Below, piece by piece: positions 1-7,390 of a stretch of DNA of 18,924 nucleotides. The notes under the pieces were generated by a model. It searched no databases. It saw only the letters and a list, made by a program, of their open reading frames with translations, and had not been told where the DNA came from. How positions within the stretch are numbered: the first letter of the stretch is position 1; each line of letters opens with the position of its first letter. Where the stretch lies: NCBI GenBank assembly GCA_038210245.1, contig JBBQWW010000067.1, positions 1-18,924 on the forward strand, written 5' to 3'. The translations under genes and the position numbers were made by a program. The stretch comes from Bog-756 sp038210245. GTDB taxonomy: Bacteria > Actinomycetota > Acidimicrobiia > Acidimicrobiales > RAAP-2.

Positions 1-67
1 AAGTGATCGAGGAGATGTCCGTTGACGCTGGGCGGTTCTCGGTTTGGCTGAAGATGTTCCAGGCCGT

Positions 68-342
68 GGGGGAGCCACAAAGAGGTCTTCAATCTCTGCC
101 ACGCCATCCAAGACTAGGACGGTGGCAAAGCATGTGGTTACTCAATCACTGTGGACGGCTACCGTCGTCCTTCCTTCTAGAACCCCCTGGTCCGAGAGGA
201 CGAGCCACTCAGGGTGCTCCCGGAATAGCTCACAATCGTTCCTGTTGGAATGGGACGCTCTCCGGAATACCCATTGAAGGTCATCCATATCCGTGGTTTC
301 GGCATCACGGATGAGGAACGACATCACCACGGATTCTCGCAC
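68..342 (-). pseudogene. Decayed GNAT-family N-acetyltransferase
   Basis: The minus-strand frame opens at 342 (or at the internal ATG at 324, MSFLIRDAETTD) and reads like the N-terminus of a GNAT acetyltransferase: an IRDAE beta strand, then WVFRRAS, then HPEWLVLSDQGVLEGRTTVAV. It hits an in-frame TGA at 142-144. Family-like sequence resumes in the same frame directly after the stop (VTTCFATVLVL, then VAEIEDLFVAP), which matches the central GNAT strands just before the acetyl-CoA-binding loop. After about position 68 no frame continues the expected RRGIG-type loop. GNAT enzymes transfer acetyl groups from acetyl-CoA to amines; this copy cannot make a full enzyme as it stands. The local GC content looks lower than in the genes to the right, as expected for decaying sequence. 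A sequencing error at the stop is possible, but loss of the downstream domain argues for real decay. Confidence 0.65.
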
Positions 343-468
343 GCCACCGATGGTCCGGGTGTCCCCGGAACGCCAGCAGGCCCATGCAGGGGGTCATGAG
401 GTCTACTCCCCGCGATTCGACTGGTGAGGGCTGGCTGAGGCACCAGGTCGCCCCGGTACCCGGATTGA
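343..468. other. Spacer downstream of marR
   Basis: No gene is supported here. A small hairpin (TCCGGG, loop TGTC, CCCGGA) lies at 354-369 and could be a weak terminator for the marR transcript arriving on the minus strand. It has no clear U-tract and sits about 100 nt beyond the marR stop, so this is tentative. Confidence 0.3.
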
Positions 469-966
469 TCAGAGAGCCCGATGGGAATGCGGTGGACACG
501 AGGCGTCCCCGGCTTCGTCCACGCGCTCGAGGATCGATCGTCCGATGGCACGGAGTTGGACCAACTGCTCGGGAGTCAGGGCATCGATCACCAACTTCCT
601 CACCTCCCGAACATGGCCGGGGCTGGTCGCTACCACCTTGTCCCAGCCCGCCTTGGTGAGAATGGCATCGGTCTGTCGACCATCCTCGGGGCACGGTTCC
701 CTATGGACCCAGCCTCGGTCCTCCAGACGCTTGACGGCATGGGAGAGACGGGAGAGTGATCCATTGGCGAACCCGGCCAGTGAGCTCATGTGGCGGGTGT
801 GATCAGGGGCCTCGGACAGGTTGGACAGGATGCCGTAGTCGAAGTGGCTGAGTCCCGCGTCCTGCTGCAGCTGCCGGTCCAGCAAGGCGGGCAGCCTCAT
901 GGCCATGGCCACGAAGACCATCCAGGTCTCGAGCTCCTCGTCGTCGAGCCAGTGGACGTCCTCCAT
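469..966 (-). CDS. MarR-family winged-helix transcriptional regulator
   Basis: The 165-residue product has the MarR layout: an N-terminal helix (LDDEELETWMVFVAMAMRLPALLDRQLQQ), an entry motif (GLSHFDYGILSNL), a recognition region (MSSLAGFANGSLSRLSHAVKRLEDRGWV) and a wing (REPCPEDGRQTDAILTKAGW), then C-terminal dimerisation helices. Length and motif order match ordinary MarR repressors, which are usually dimers released from DNA by small phenolic or oxidising ligands. It is divergent from the YceI/dioxygenase pair, and two inverted repeats in the shared gap make it the likely repressor of that pair and of itself. The ATG at 966 is the first in the frame; no strong ribosome-binding site precedes it, so initiation may be weak or leaderless. 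The ligand cannot be read from the sequence, though the linked ring-cleaving dioxygenase suggests an aromatic compound. Confidence 0.88.
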   Translation of the reverse strand: MEDVHWLDDEELETWMVFVAMAMRLPALLDRQLQQDAGLSHFDYGILSNLSEAPDHTRHMSSLAGFANGSLSRLSHAVKRLEDRGWVHREPCPEDGRQTDAILTKAGWDKVVATSPGHVREVRKLVIDALTPEQLVQLRAIGRSILERVDEAGDASCPPHSHRAL

Positions 967-986
967 CGTCTCAAGGTTATCCGATC

Positions 987-1033
987 ACTTGATCATTCAA
1001 GTAATTGCTCCTACAATGGTTGATAGTTCAAGT
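987..1033. promoter_or_regulatory. Tandem MarR operators overlapping the yceI promoter
   Basis: Two inverted repeats with 4-nt centres are seen. The first, at 987-1002, is perfect (ACTTGA-TCAT-TCAAGT). The second, at 1018-1033, is imperfect (GGTTGA-TAGT-TCAAGT). Their starts are 31 bp apart, about three helical turns, so two dimers would bind the same DNA face. A plus-strand promoter is embedded: -35 TTGATC at 989-994 and -10 TACAAT at 1012-1017 with a 17-nt spacer. The first operator covers the -35 and the second covers the expected transcription start, a classic repression geometry. Assignment to the adjacent MarR is inference. Confidence 0.7.
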
Positions 1034-1072
1034 ACTAGCGCCGACCAATCAGCCCACGCCTAAGGAGACCCG

Positions 1073-1606
1073 ATGACCAACACGCTCACCACCACCCGAG
1101 TTACCGGCCAGCCGAACGCAGGCACCTACCGGGTCGACCCCACTCGTTCGATCGTCACCTTCACGACCCGGCACCGGTTCGGCACCAGTGGGGTCGCCGG
1201 CAGCTTCGCACTCCAGTCGGCGGAAGTCAGGGTGGGGGAGCCCCTCGCCGGGTCCACCGTCGACGCCACGGTGACCGCCAGCAGCTTCACCAGCGAGAAC
1301 GCCAGGCGGGACAAGCACATCCATTCCGCCACCTTCCTGGATGTGGCCGAACACCCGGTGATCTCCTTCCATGGCGACGGTCTCACCGAGGCCGACGGCT
1401 CGTGGGTGCTGTCCGGTCAGCTGACCGTCCGTGGCCAGACCGCCCCGCTCGATCTCCATATCGCTGAGGTGCATGTGGCCGGCTCCACCCTCACCGTCCG
1501 GGCCACGGGTCGCGTCGATCGCTACGCCCACGGGATCACCAAGATGAAGGGCATGGCCGGCCGCTACCTCGATCTCGACATCACCGCCCTGGCCGACCGA
1601 GCCTGA
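1073..1606 (+). CDS. YceI-family lipocalin-like protein
   Basis: The 177-residue product matches the YceI family: an N-terminal GTYRVDPTRSIVTFTTRHRF strand region, a VDATVTASSFTSENARRDKHI segment, the hallmark HIHSATFLDVAEHPVISF, and C-terminal strands ending GRYLDLDITALADRA. YceI proteins form an eight-stranded beta barrel that binds isoprenoid quinones or similar lipids; many are periplasmic, but this one has no signal peptide and is probably cytoplasmic. The start is secure: AAGGAG at 1062-1067 sits 5 nt before the ATG. It is the first gene of a two-gene unit with the dioxygenase about 40 nt downstream, under the MarR-type operators. The exact ligand is unknown. MarR-YceI-DODA grouping points to handling of aromatic or quinone-like compounds, which is inference. 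Confidence 0.9.
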   Translation: MTNTLTTTRVTGQPNAGTYRVDPTRSIVTFTTRHRFGTSGVAGSFALQSAEVRVGEPLAGSTVDATVTASSFTSENARRDKHIHSATFLDVAEHPVISFHGDGLTEADGSWVLSGQLTVRGQTAPLDLHIAEVHVAGSTLTVRATGRVDRYAHGITKMKGMAGRYLDLDITALADRA

Positions 1607-1648
1607 CCCCACGCCCATGTACCGCTCGAAGCGAACAAGAGGTGAGTG

Positions 1649-2443
1649 GTGACCATGACCGACGCCATGCCGTCGATCTACATTCCCCACGGTGGGGGCC
1701 CGGCCTTCTTCATGGCCGGGCCCATGGGCCAACTCTTCCGGCCCATGGGTGAATTCCTGGCGTCGGTCGACACGCTCCTCCCGGCCACGCCGTCGGCCAT
1801 CCTGGTCGTCACCGCCCATTGGGAAGCCGAGCAGGTCACGGTCACGACCGGAGAGCGTCCTGGGCTGATCTTCGACTACTTCGGGTTCCCACCGGAGACC
1901 TATCAGCTGACCTACGAGGCACCGGGGGCCCCAGCCGTGGCCACTGCGGCCGCCTCCCACCTCCGCAAGGCCGGTATCGACGTGGTCGAGGACACGGCCC
2001 ACGGCTGGGATCACGGGGTGTTCATCCCTCTCAAGGTGATGTACCCGGACGCCACGATCCCGGTGGTGGCCATGTCGTTGCGGGTCGGCCTTGATCCAGA
2101 AGAACACATCCGCATCGGCGAGGCGCTCCGACCGCTTCGGGACGAGGGGGTGCTGATCGTGGGAAGCGGGATGAGCTACCACAACCTCGCGGTGCAGCTG
2201 GGCCAGGATGCTTCGACCAAATTCCACCGGTGGCTCGACGCCGCCCTGTCCGGGGACGCCGAGCGACGTCGGAGCGAACTCTCCCGGTGGTCGAGCGCTC
2301 CTCTGGCACGCGCCGCCCACCCACGCGAAGAGCACCTCCTCCCCCTGATGGTGGCGTCGGGGGCCGGCAGCGATGCGTCGGCCGTGAAACTCTGGGCCGG
2401 ACTGGTGGGGGACACCCCGGTCGGGGCGTGGGCCTTCCCCTGA
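1649..2443 (+). CDS. DODA/LigB-type class III extradiol ring-cleavage dioxygenase
   Basis: The product belongs to the DODA-type dioxygenases related to LigB and plant DOPA 4,5-dioxygenase, which open catechol rings with a non-haem metal. Expected metal and acid-base histidines are visible: H14 in PHGGGP, H57 in TAHWE, H122 in HGWDHGVFIPL, H178 in MSYHNL, plus a C-terminal AHPREEHLLPL motif. The length of about 264 residues is normal. Three starts are possible, GTG 1646, GTG 1649 and ATG 1655; GAGG at 1639-1642 favours 1649, and 1655 (MTDAMPS) is the main alternative. The gene lies 42 nt after yceI on the same strand and probably shares its promoter. The substrate is not determined; E. coli YgiD-like enzymes act on catecholic compounds. 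A hairpin follows the stop. Confidence 0.88.
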   Translation: MTMTDAMPSIYIPHGGGPAFFMAGPMGQLFRPMGEFLASVDTLLPATPSAILVVTAHWEAEQVTVTTGERPGLIFDYFGFPPETYQLTYEAPGAPAVATAAASHLRKAGIDVVEDTAHGWDHGVFIPLKVMYPDATIPVVAMSLRVGLDPEEHIRIGEALRPLRDEGVLIVGSGMSYHNLAVQLGQDASTKFHRWLDAALSGDAERRRSELSRWSSAPLARAAHPREEHLLPLMVASGAGSDASAVKLWAGLVGDTPVGAWAFP

Positions 2444-2460
2444 CCCGTGGACGGCGCTGG

Positions 2461-2483
2461 CGGTCGGGGCTGGGGACCGACCG
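2461..2483. terminator. Hairpin between convergent genes
   Basis: A perfect 7-bp stem (CGGTCGG and CCGACCG) with a 9-nt loop lies in the 82-nt gap between the dioxygenase and the convergent hydrolase. Because the stem is symmetric it could end transcripts from both sides. There is no T-tract, as is common in high-GC actinobacteria. Confidence 0.5.
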
Positions 2484-2525
2484 AGGGGTACCTACCGGCA
2501 TTCGGCTGCCCGCGCCCCTACCCGG

Positions 2526-3407
2526 TCAACGCGTGGCCGTGAGGACGGGCAGGAGGGCGCGGGCGACATCGGCCGGTTTCTCCTCGTGTGCGAACAGTCC
2601 GGCATCCTTCACGACCTCCAGCGTCGCATCGGCGAACGTCGTGACCATCTCCTCGGCCCAGGAGACAGGGAAGAACGAATCCTGCTCCCCCCACACCAAC
2701 CGGACCGGAACGTCGATACGCCGGTGGACGTTGACGAGGTCGCGGATGTACCTCACGTCGAAGCTCCGCAGCAGCCGGATCGCGGCGCGGCGTCGCTCGG
2801 GGATGCGGTGAATGGGCTCGAGGAAGAACTCGTCGAACTCGCCGTCGAGCCGTGAAGCATCGGCAAACGCCCCTCCGAGTACGAATGGGCTGCGTCGAAG
2901 GCCTGGCTTCCCCACCGCCCAGCCCAGACCAGCACCGGCCCCGGGAAGGTGCCGCACGGCGAGGAACGACTTGAACCGCCACGTCAGGCCGTGGGTCTGC
3001 TCAGTGTCGAGCAACCCCATGGCCCGTAGGCGTGGGTCGCCGGCCACGGCATGTCGAGCGATGAGCCCACCACTGTCGTGCCCGACGACTGCGACATCCT
3101 CCAGCTCGAGGTGGTCCAACACCCGCTGCACACTCTGGATATGCCCGTCGATCGTCACCGTCGAGTCGGCATCGAATCGGCTGGAGCCGGCCCCGGGGAG
3201 GTCGATCACGTGACAGGTGACCTGGTCGGTGAGGTAGGGAAGGAGTAATCGAAAGGTCGCCCCACTGACCGGCCAGCCGTGGACGAACAGCACATCGGGG
3301 CCCGTACCGATCCGACGGTAGGCGACCTCGGCATCACCGACGTCCAGGAATCGATCGGGCTCCCGACGGAAGAGATCGCTGGCTTCGGCCTGGGTCAATG
3401 ACGACAT
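2526..3407 (-). CDS. Alpha/beta hydrolase, haloalkane dehalogenase/epoxide hydrolase type
   Basis: The 293-residue product has a complete alpha/beta-hydrolase fold: oxyanion-hole motif HGWP (43-46), nucleophile elbow GHDSGG (109-114) with Asp111, a cap region at about 135-220, acidic residue D243 in WGEQDSFFP, and H274 in GLFAHEEKP. An Asp nucleophile is typical of haloalkane dehalogenases and soluble epoxide hydrolases, which form an ester intermediate, rather than of Ser esterases. The start at 3407 is chosen because AGGAGGA lies 5 nt upstream; an in-frame extension to 3527 would run through the operator-proximal leader and has no such site. It is divergent from a TetR gene with paired operators between them, so TetR repression is likely. 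The substrate is unknown; an epoxide or halide is inferred from the nucleophile. Confidence 0.88.
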   Translation of the reverse strand: MSSLTQAEASDLFRREPDRFLDVGDAEVAYRRIGTGPDVLFVHGWPVSGATFRLLLPYLTDQVTCHVIDLPGAGSSRFDADSTVTIDGHIQSVQRVLDHLELEDVAVVGHDSGGLIARHAVAGDPRLRAMGLLDTEQTHGLTWRFKSFLAVRHLPGAGAGLGWAVGKPGLRRSPFVLGGAFADASRLDGEFDEFFLEPIHRIPERRRAAIRLLRSFDVRYIRDLVNVHRRIDVPVRLVWGEQDSFFPVSWAEEMVTTFADATLEVVKDAGLFAHEEKPADVARALLPVLTATR

Positions 3408-3515
3408 GGGGTCCTCCTGAAGGTGGTCTGTCCGTGGGTGATGGGGCCGATGATGGCGACGGGATGGGAGATGCGGCCCCGACGTCGGGTCGCCCGCTCC
3501 GGCGGATACGCGTGT

Positions 3516-3556
3516 TGTAGCTGTCACTACATACCATAGATGTAGCGGCCACTACA
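3516..3556. promoter_or_regulatory. Two near-identical TetR operators in the divergent promoter
   Basis: Two 16-bp repeats, TGTAGCTGTCACTACA (3516-3531) and TGTAGCGGCCACTACA (3541-3556), share arms TGTAG-N6-CTACA and start 25 bp apart. On the plus strand a -10-like TACAAT (3553-3558) places the transcription start close to the ATG at 3567, so the tetR message may be leaderless. On the minus strand TTGTAG (3552-3557) and TATGTA (3528-3533), 18 nt apart, could serve the hydrolase gene. Binding at either repeat would block both promoters. The repeats are seen directly; regulator assignment is inferred from adjacency. Confidence 0.7.
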
Positions 3557-3566
3557 ATCAACGGGT

Positions 3567-4103
3567 ATGGGACCCAAGCACACCAAAGAGGAGATCCTCG
3601 CGGGTGCGCTGGAGGCCGCCTACGCGGAGGGGCTCAGTCAGCTCACCTTCGGTCGCCTGGCCAAGCGGCTCGGAACCAGCGACCGGATCATCGTCTACTA
3701 CTTCCCGACGAAGGACGACCTCATCTCCGAAGTGCTGGTAGCGGTGGGTGGTCGGTTGATGGAGGAGCTCGAGGATGCATTCGGCGAACGGGCGACCGAC
3801 CACGTCGAACTGGCTGCCACCGCGTGGCCCGTACTGGCCCGGAAGGACGTCGACCCGGTCTTCGCTCTGTACTTCGAGGCGATCGGTCTGGCGGCTGCAG
3901 GACGCGAACCCTACCGAGCGCTCGTCACCCAACTCATCAACGGGTGGGTGGAATGGCTCACCGACTTCTTCGACGGTCCTCCTGAGCACTGCCGCTCCGA
4001 GGCAGAAGCAGGGATCGCGCTCATCGACGGTCTGCTTCTGTTGCGCCAGCTAGCTGGCCCGGAGGCTGCCGACCGGGCGGCCGCCCGCCTCAACGTCCTC
4101 TGA
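3567..4103 (+). CDS. TetR-family transcriptional regulator
   Basis: The 178-residue product has the TetR N-terminal DNA-binding domain: helix 1 (EEILAGALEAAYAEGL), then the helix-turn-helix at about 27-46 (LTFGRLAKRLGTSDRIIVYYFPTKDDLI), with the standard YYFPTKDDL signature. The C-terminal ligand domain (about 60-178) is variable and gives no ligand clue. The ATG at 3567 is only 10 nt after the second operator and has no ribosome-binding site, which supports a leaderless transcript. It is divergent from the alpha/beta hydrolase and probably represses both that gene and itself. No downstream partner is evident: a spacer with a gene remnant follows. Confidence 0.9.
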   Translation: MGPKHTKEEILAGALEAAYAEGLSQLTFGRLAKRLGTSDRIIVYYFPTKDDLISEVLVAVGGRLMEELEDAFGERATDHVELAATAWPVLARKDVDPVFALYFEAIGLAAAGREPYRALVTQLINGWVEWLTDFFDGPPEHCRSEAEAGIALIDGLLLLRQLAGPEAADRAAARLNVL

Positions 4104-4520
4104 GCCATCGTCTCCGCACCCCTGCGCCTTGACCGGCTGACTGCGTCGACCGGGGCGCGAGCGACGGGCCGCCTACGGAGTGGCGCCCACCCCGTTCACC
4201 AGGCCAGGCTCGGATAGGACGACGGGCTCGGCCATCAACCGGGCCGGGGTGCCCCCCCGGGCCGTGGTGGCCCACTGCATGTCGTCGGAGACCCGCTTTA
4301 ATCCCACCGTGACCGGCAGCATCTACAGCCGGTTCCAGCGCTTCGGGGACCTGGAGATGGACGAGACCCACTTCCCGGTGAACTGGCGTCACGACAGCTA
4401 CCGCTCGCCGTTCATCGAACCGTATGGGCCCGACAGATCGGGTGGGGGGCGGAATCGGGCCAATGGCAGAATGATCGCCGGTGCCGATAGCCGTCGCCCC
4501 CGGCGGTAACCGGTGAGTTC
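4104..4520. other. Spacer between tetR and the convergent GGDEF-EAL gene
   Basis: No intact gene is supported. The stretch holds a probable gene remnant (4219-4425, listed separately). A short hairpin, CCCGA-CAGA-TCGGG at 4429-4442, might help end transcription from the minus-strand GGDEF-EAL gene, but with a 5-bp stem this is weak. Confidence 0.4.
4219..4425 (+). pseudogene. Probable C-terminal remnant of a phytanoyl-CoA dioxygenase-like gene
   Basis: About 70 residues in one plus-strand frame read as real protein, including PPRAVVAHCMSSETRFNP, YSRFQRFGDLEMDETHFP and WRHDSYRSPFIEPYG. This resembles the C-terminal part of bacterial PhyH-family Fe(II)/2-oxoglutarate dioxygenases, where a GSGPN-like motif, a PRRA strand and a DxEMDE..FP..W..DGYR tail are usual; here the first appears as GSAINRAG. 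Upstream of about 4219 the family sequence is lost and no N-terminal catalytic core (HxD) is seen, so this is a truncated remnant. Family assignment is from memory of motif patterns and is moderately uncertain. A short functional protein starting at ATG 4180 is possible, but no ribosome-binding site supports it. Confidence 0.4.
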
Positions 4521-6842
4521 TCAGCCGGTTCGGACGTCGTGTCGATCCGACCTGTTCTCCAGTAGCCGTTCGAGATCGTCGACCTCGAGCGGACGGGAGA
4601 ACAGATAGCCCTGGCCGATATCGACCCCTTCATCCTCGAGGAAGATCCGCTGCTCGACGGTCTCGATGCCCTCAGCCACGATGACCAGTCCCAGTACCTT
4701 GCCCAGCTGGATGAGCGTGTGGACCAGGGCGGCCGCCTCGGCCGTCTCGGTGATCCCGCCCACGAACGACTGGTCGATCTTCAGGACATCGATGGGGAAC
4801 TGCCGGAGATAGGCCAACGAGGAGTAGCCGGTTCCGAAGTCATCGATGGCGATGCGGACGCCGAGGTTCTTCAGGAGCTGGAGCCGGGTCACGCTGGCGG
4901 AGACGTTGTTCATCAGGGCGGTCTCGGTGAGCTCCAGGATCAGGCTCCCCGGCTCGAGTCCGGACGCCGCCAGGGCGCGGGCGACGTCGTCGACGATGCG
5001 GTCCCGTTCCAGCTGCCGCGCTGACAGATTCACCGAGACCACGAAGCGATGGCCCTGGCGGTGCCAGGCTGCACCCTGTCGACACGCCTCGTCGAGTACC
5101 CAGGCACCCACGGGAATGATCAGACCACTCGACTCCAGGGCGGGGATGAACTGGTCGGGCCCGATGACGCCACGCTCGGGGTGGCGCCAGCGCAGGAGGG
5201 CTTCGACCCCGGTATAGAGCCCACTCCTCAGATCGATGGTGGGTTGGTACACGAGGAAGAACTGCTCGGCTGCGAGGGCACCGTCGAGGTCGATCTCCAG
5301 GCCGCGTCGACCGTCGATGGCCTCCTGCATGGATGGGGAGAAGGCCACCGCACAGGCCTTTCCCGCCGCCTTGGCCTGGTAGAGAGCGATATCGGCATCC
5401 TGCAGCAATCGACCCGGTGTGGGCCGGTCGCCTTCAGCGGACCCGATGCTGACGGTGACGGTCAGCGGCACGTCGCTGGCGGAGATGCGGAACGGCGCGG
5501 ACATGACGTCAAGCAGGCGGTCGGCAACGCCGGCGGCTCCAGCCGGGAGGGAGGCTCCTTCGACCAGGACGATGAACTCGTCGCCACCCAACCGACCCAC
5601 GGTGTCACCCTCCCGGAGAGCCTCGCCCAGTCGGGCCCCTACGGCGATCAGCAGCTCGTCCCCGGCGGCGTGGCCCAGGGTGTCATTGACATCCTTGAAG
5701 TCATCGAGGTCGAGAAAGAGTGCGGCCACCGGCGTGTGCAAGCGTCGCCCCTGCACCATCATCTGTTCAATGCGATCGAGGATCAGCGCCCGGTTGGGGA
5801 GTCCGGTCAGTGGGTCGTGGAGGGCCTGATGACGGAGTTCGCCAGTCTGTTCACGCACCACGGCCAGGGCCCGCGCGCGGCTGGTGGCCAGCACGTGGAG
5901 GAGGAGGGCCAGGAGGAGGCTGACCACGATGCCACCGAGGAGCAGGACGAGCGCATTGGGATTCTCTCCCACTCCGCTTCCCCGCACCACGGAGAGCACT
6001 GCGACGTGCCATCCGTTGCGAAGGTCGACCGTGGTGGCCTGGGCCCCCGGTGGCATCGTGCCTGCCCTGAAGGTCACATTGGACGACGGACTCCGGTAGT
6101 GAAAGGCGACTGCGGTGTGAGGGTGTCCGGCCAGTGCCGTGGTCAGCACGACGGCTGGTGTGATCTGGATACCCACCCAGCCCATGAACGCAGACCGGCG
6201 GGCCGCCACGCTGGCCGGGATGACGCCGCCGCGATAGAAGGCGGTGCCGATGGCGAGATGGGCTCCTTTCCCGGTGCCATAGGGCACATAAGCGCTGGTA
6301 GCTGCATCTCGGGCCTCGATGAGTTTAGGGCCGAGATCCGAGGTGCAGAGGTCGAGGTTGGGTGGAGAACTGGGGGCATCGGCTCGACCTCGACTGAGTG
6401 GAGCGAAACAGTAGAAAGGGCGGGATCCCGGGGGAGTGATCGGATACACACCCGATCCGGGCGGGGAGGCCGGCTCCACGCCGGCCAAATAGGTCTCCAC
6501 CTGGGCCGCCGGGACCAGGATCACTTCGCCGATGCCCACCAGTTCGGGAAACCGCGGGAAGACTCGGGCCGCATCGATCCACTGTCCGAACTGAGCTTGG
6601 GTGGCATCGGGGGTTTCGATGACGAAGGCCCCGGTGTTCACGGCCAGGTCCTGTTCACGCTGGATGGCCAAGGTGAGGGTCGAAGCGATCTCTGTCGACG
6701 TTGTCTCGGACGCTTGCTGGGCTTTCTGACCGTCACTACGAGCCAGGGACTGGGCGCTGACGATCGAGACCGTTACCCCCACCACCACGACAGAGATGGC
6801 AGCCAGGAGCCAGCCGGGCCGTCCTACCTTCCTTATCGTCAC
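4521..6842 (-). CDS. Membrane sensor with GGDEF and EAL domains (cyclic di-GMP turnover)
   Basis: The 773-residue protein begins with a transmembrane helix (about 11-30), then an extracytoplasmic domain of about 265 residues that resembles a CHASE sensor, a second transmembrane helix (about 297-319), a GGDEF domain (about 335-500) and an EAL domain (about 515-765). The diguanylate cyclase signature GGDEF (419-423) is intact, with an RxxD inhibitory site at R410-D413. The phosphodiesterase side is also intact: EAL (547-549), SVNLSARQ, LELTET, DDFGTGYSSL (667-676), KID and AEGIET. Both activities are therefore possible. The GTG at 6842 is chosen because the frame upstream lacks convincing protein sequence and another start would remove the first membrane helix; no ribosome-binding site is seen. 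It is monocistronic and convergent with the preceding region. The signal sensed is unknown. Confidence 0.9.
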   Translation of the reverse strand: MTIRKVGRPGWLLAAISVVVVGVTVSIVSAQSLARSDGQKAQQASETTSTEIASTLTLAIQREQDLAVNTGAFVIETPDATQAQFGQWIDAARVFPRFPELVGIGEVILVPAAQVETYLAGVEPASPPGSGVYPITPPGSRPFYCFAPLSRGRADAPSSPPNLDLCTSDLGPKLIEARDAATSAYVPYGTGKGAHLAIGTAFYRGGVIPASVAARRSAFMGWVGIQITPAVVLTTALAGHPHTAVAFHYRSPSSNVTFRAGTMPPGAQATTVDLRNGWHVAVLSVVRGSGVGENPNALVLLLGGIVVSLLLALLLHVLATSRARALAVVREQTGELRHQALHDPLTGLPNRALILDRIEQMMVQGRRLHTPVAALFLDLDDFKDVNDTLGHAAGDELLIAVGARLGEALREGDTVGRLGGDEFIVLVEGASLPAGAAGVADRLLDVMSAPFRISASDVPLTVTVSIGSAEGDRPTPGRLLQDADIALYQAKAAGKACAVAFSPSMQEAIDGRRGLEIDLDGALAAEQFFLVYQPTIDLRSGLYTGVEALLRWRHPERGVIGPDQFIPALESSGLIIPVGAWVLDEACRQGAAWHRQGHRFVVSVNLSARQLERDRIVDDVARALAASGLEPGSLILELTETALMNNVSASVTRLQLLKNLGVRIAIDDFGTGYSSLAYLRQFPIDVLKIDQSFVGGITETAEAAALVHTLIQLGKVLGLVIVAEGIETVEQRIFLEDEGVDIGQGYLFSRPLEVDDLERLLENRSDRHDVRTG

Positions 6843-7177
6843 GGCGATGTACCCGGGACGAGCGGGGAGGGGGTTGTGGGCCCGGTCTCGTGGCTTTGAC
6901 CAGAGACGGGGACAGGATGGCTGGGCGCTCCCGGTGGTCCCTCGGGGTGAGCGCCGGGCCGAACGGGCATGCTGGAGAGTTCGGTGGGTGAGGCGTTGGT
7001 GACCACGGGTCCTCCTTCGCCAACTCCTCAAACGGTGGACCCCACTGGAGATCACCGTGAAGAGTTCGATGGCAACCCAGTCAGGAGTGGCCCTCCACGG
7101 GAAGCCGAATCGTGCTGCACCTTGGAGTATCGACCGGATCGGGCCGCGCCTTGAGCCTTGGTAGCTCTCGGACGTCG

Positions 7178-7390
7178 TCACCGGCGGCCACGGTGGGCCG
7201 GTTCGAGCCTGGCCATGGCCCCGGAGAAGGGTCTGCCGACCGTTCGGGCCCCGGCGGCCGAGAGGACGTCCCCAACACCGGGCCCCACCCAGCGCACGCC
7301 CACCGTCCCTGGGCGTCGGATGGCTCCGAAGCCGCCGTCGATCCAGCGTGCGGGGTCCGACCAGAGGGTGGGAACGGCCGACATCGCCAT
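7178..7390 (-). CDS. Possible small protein of unknown function
   Basis: A 70-residue minus-strand frame starts at ATG 7390 (or 7384) with MAMSAVPTLWSDPARW and continues FGAIRRPGTVGVRWVGPG to RLEPAHRGRR. Its third codon positions are strongly G/C and the residue mix is protein-like, with several Trp and Gly and few repeats. However, the plus-strand frame that shares the same wobble positions is also GC-rich, so codon bias alone does not settle it. The ATG touches the edge of the 7389-7414 inverted repeat, so if it is real it would be divergent from the ALDH gene and likely under the same regulator. No family is recognised and there is no ribosome-binding site. It may be a fragment. Confidence 0.3.
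   Translation of the reverse strand: MAMSAVPTLWSDPARWIDGGFGAIRRPGTVGVRWVGPGVGDVLSAAGARTVGRPFSGAMARLEPAHRGRR

Noticed and set aside
1049..2335. 428-codon minus-strand frame across yceI and the dioxygenase
   Set aside because: It is antisense to two genes with clear family motifs; its translation is rich in Gly, His and Arg with no recognisable domain.
5049..6899. 616-codon plus-strand frame across the GGDEF-EAL gene
   Set aside because: It is the complement of a gene with intact GGDEF and EAL signatures; the long open frame is a by-product of high GC content.
7190..7220. GGTTCGAG stretch that resembles a tRNA T-arm
   Set aside because: No acceptor stem, anticodon arm or CCA-proximal pairing can be built around it.
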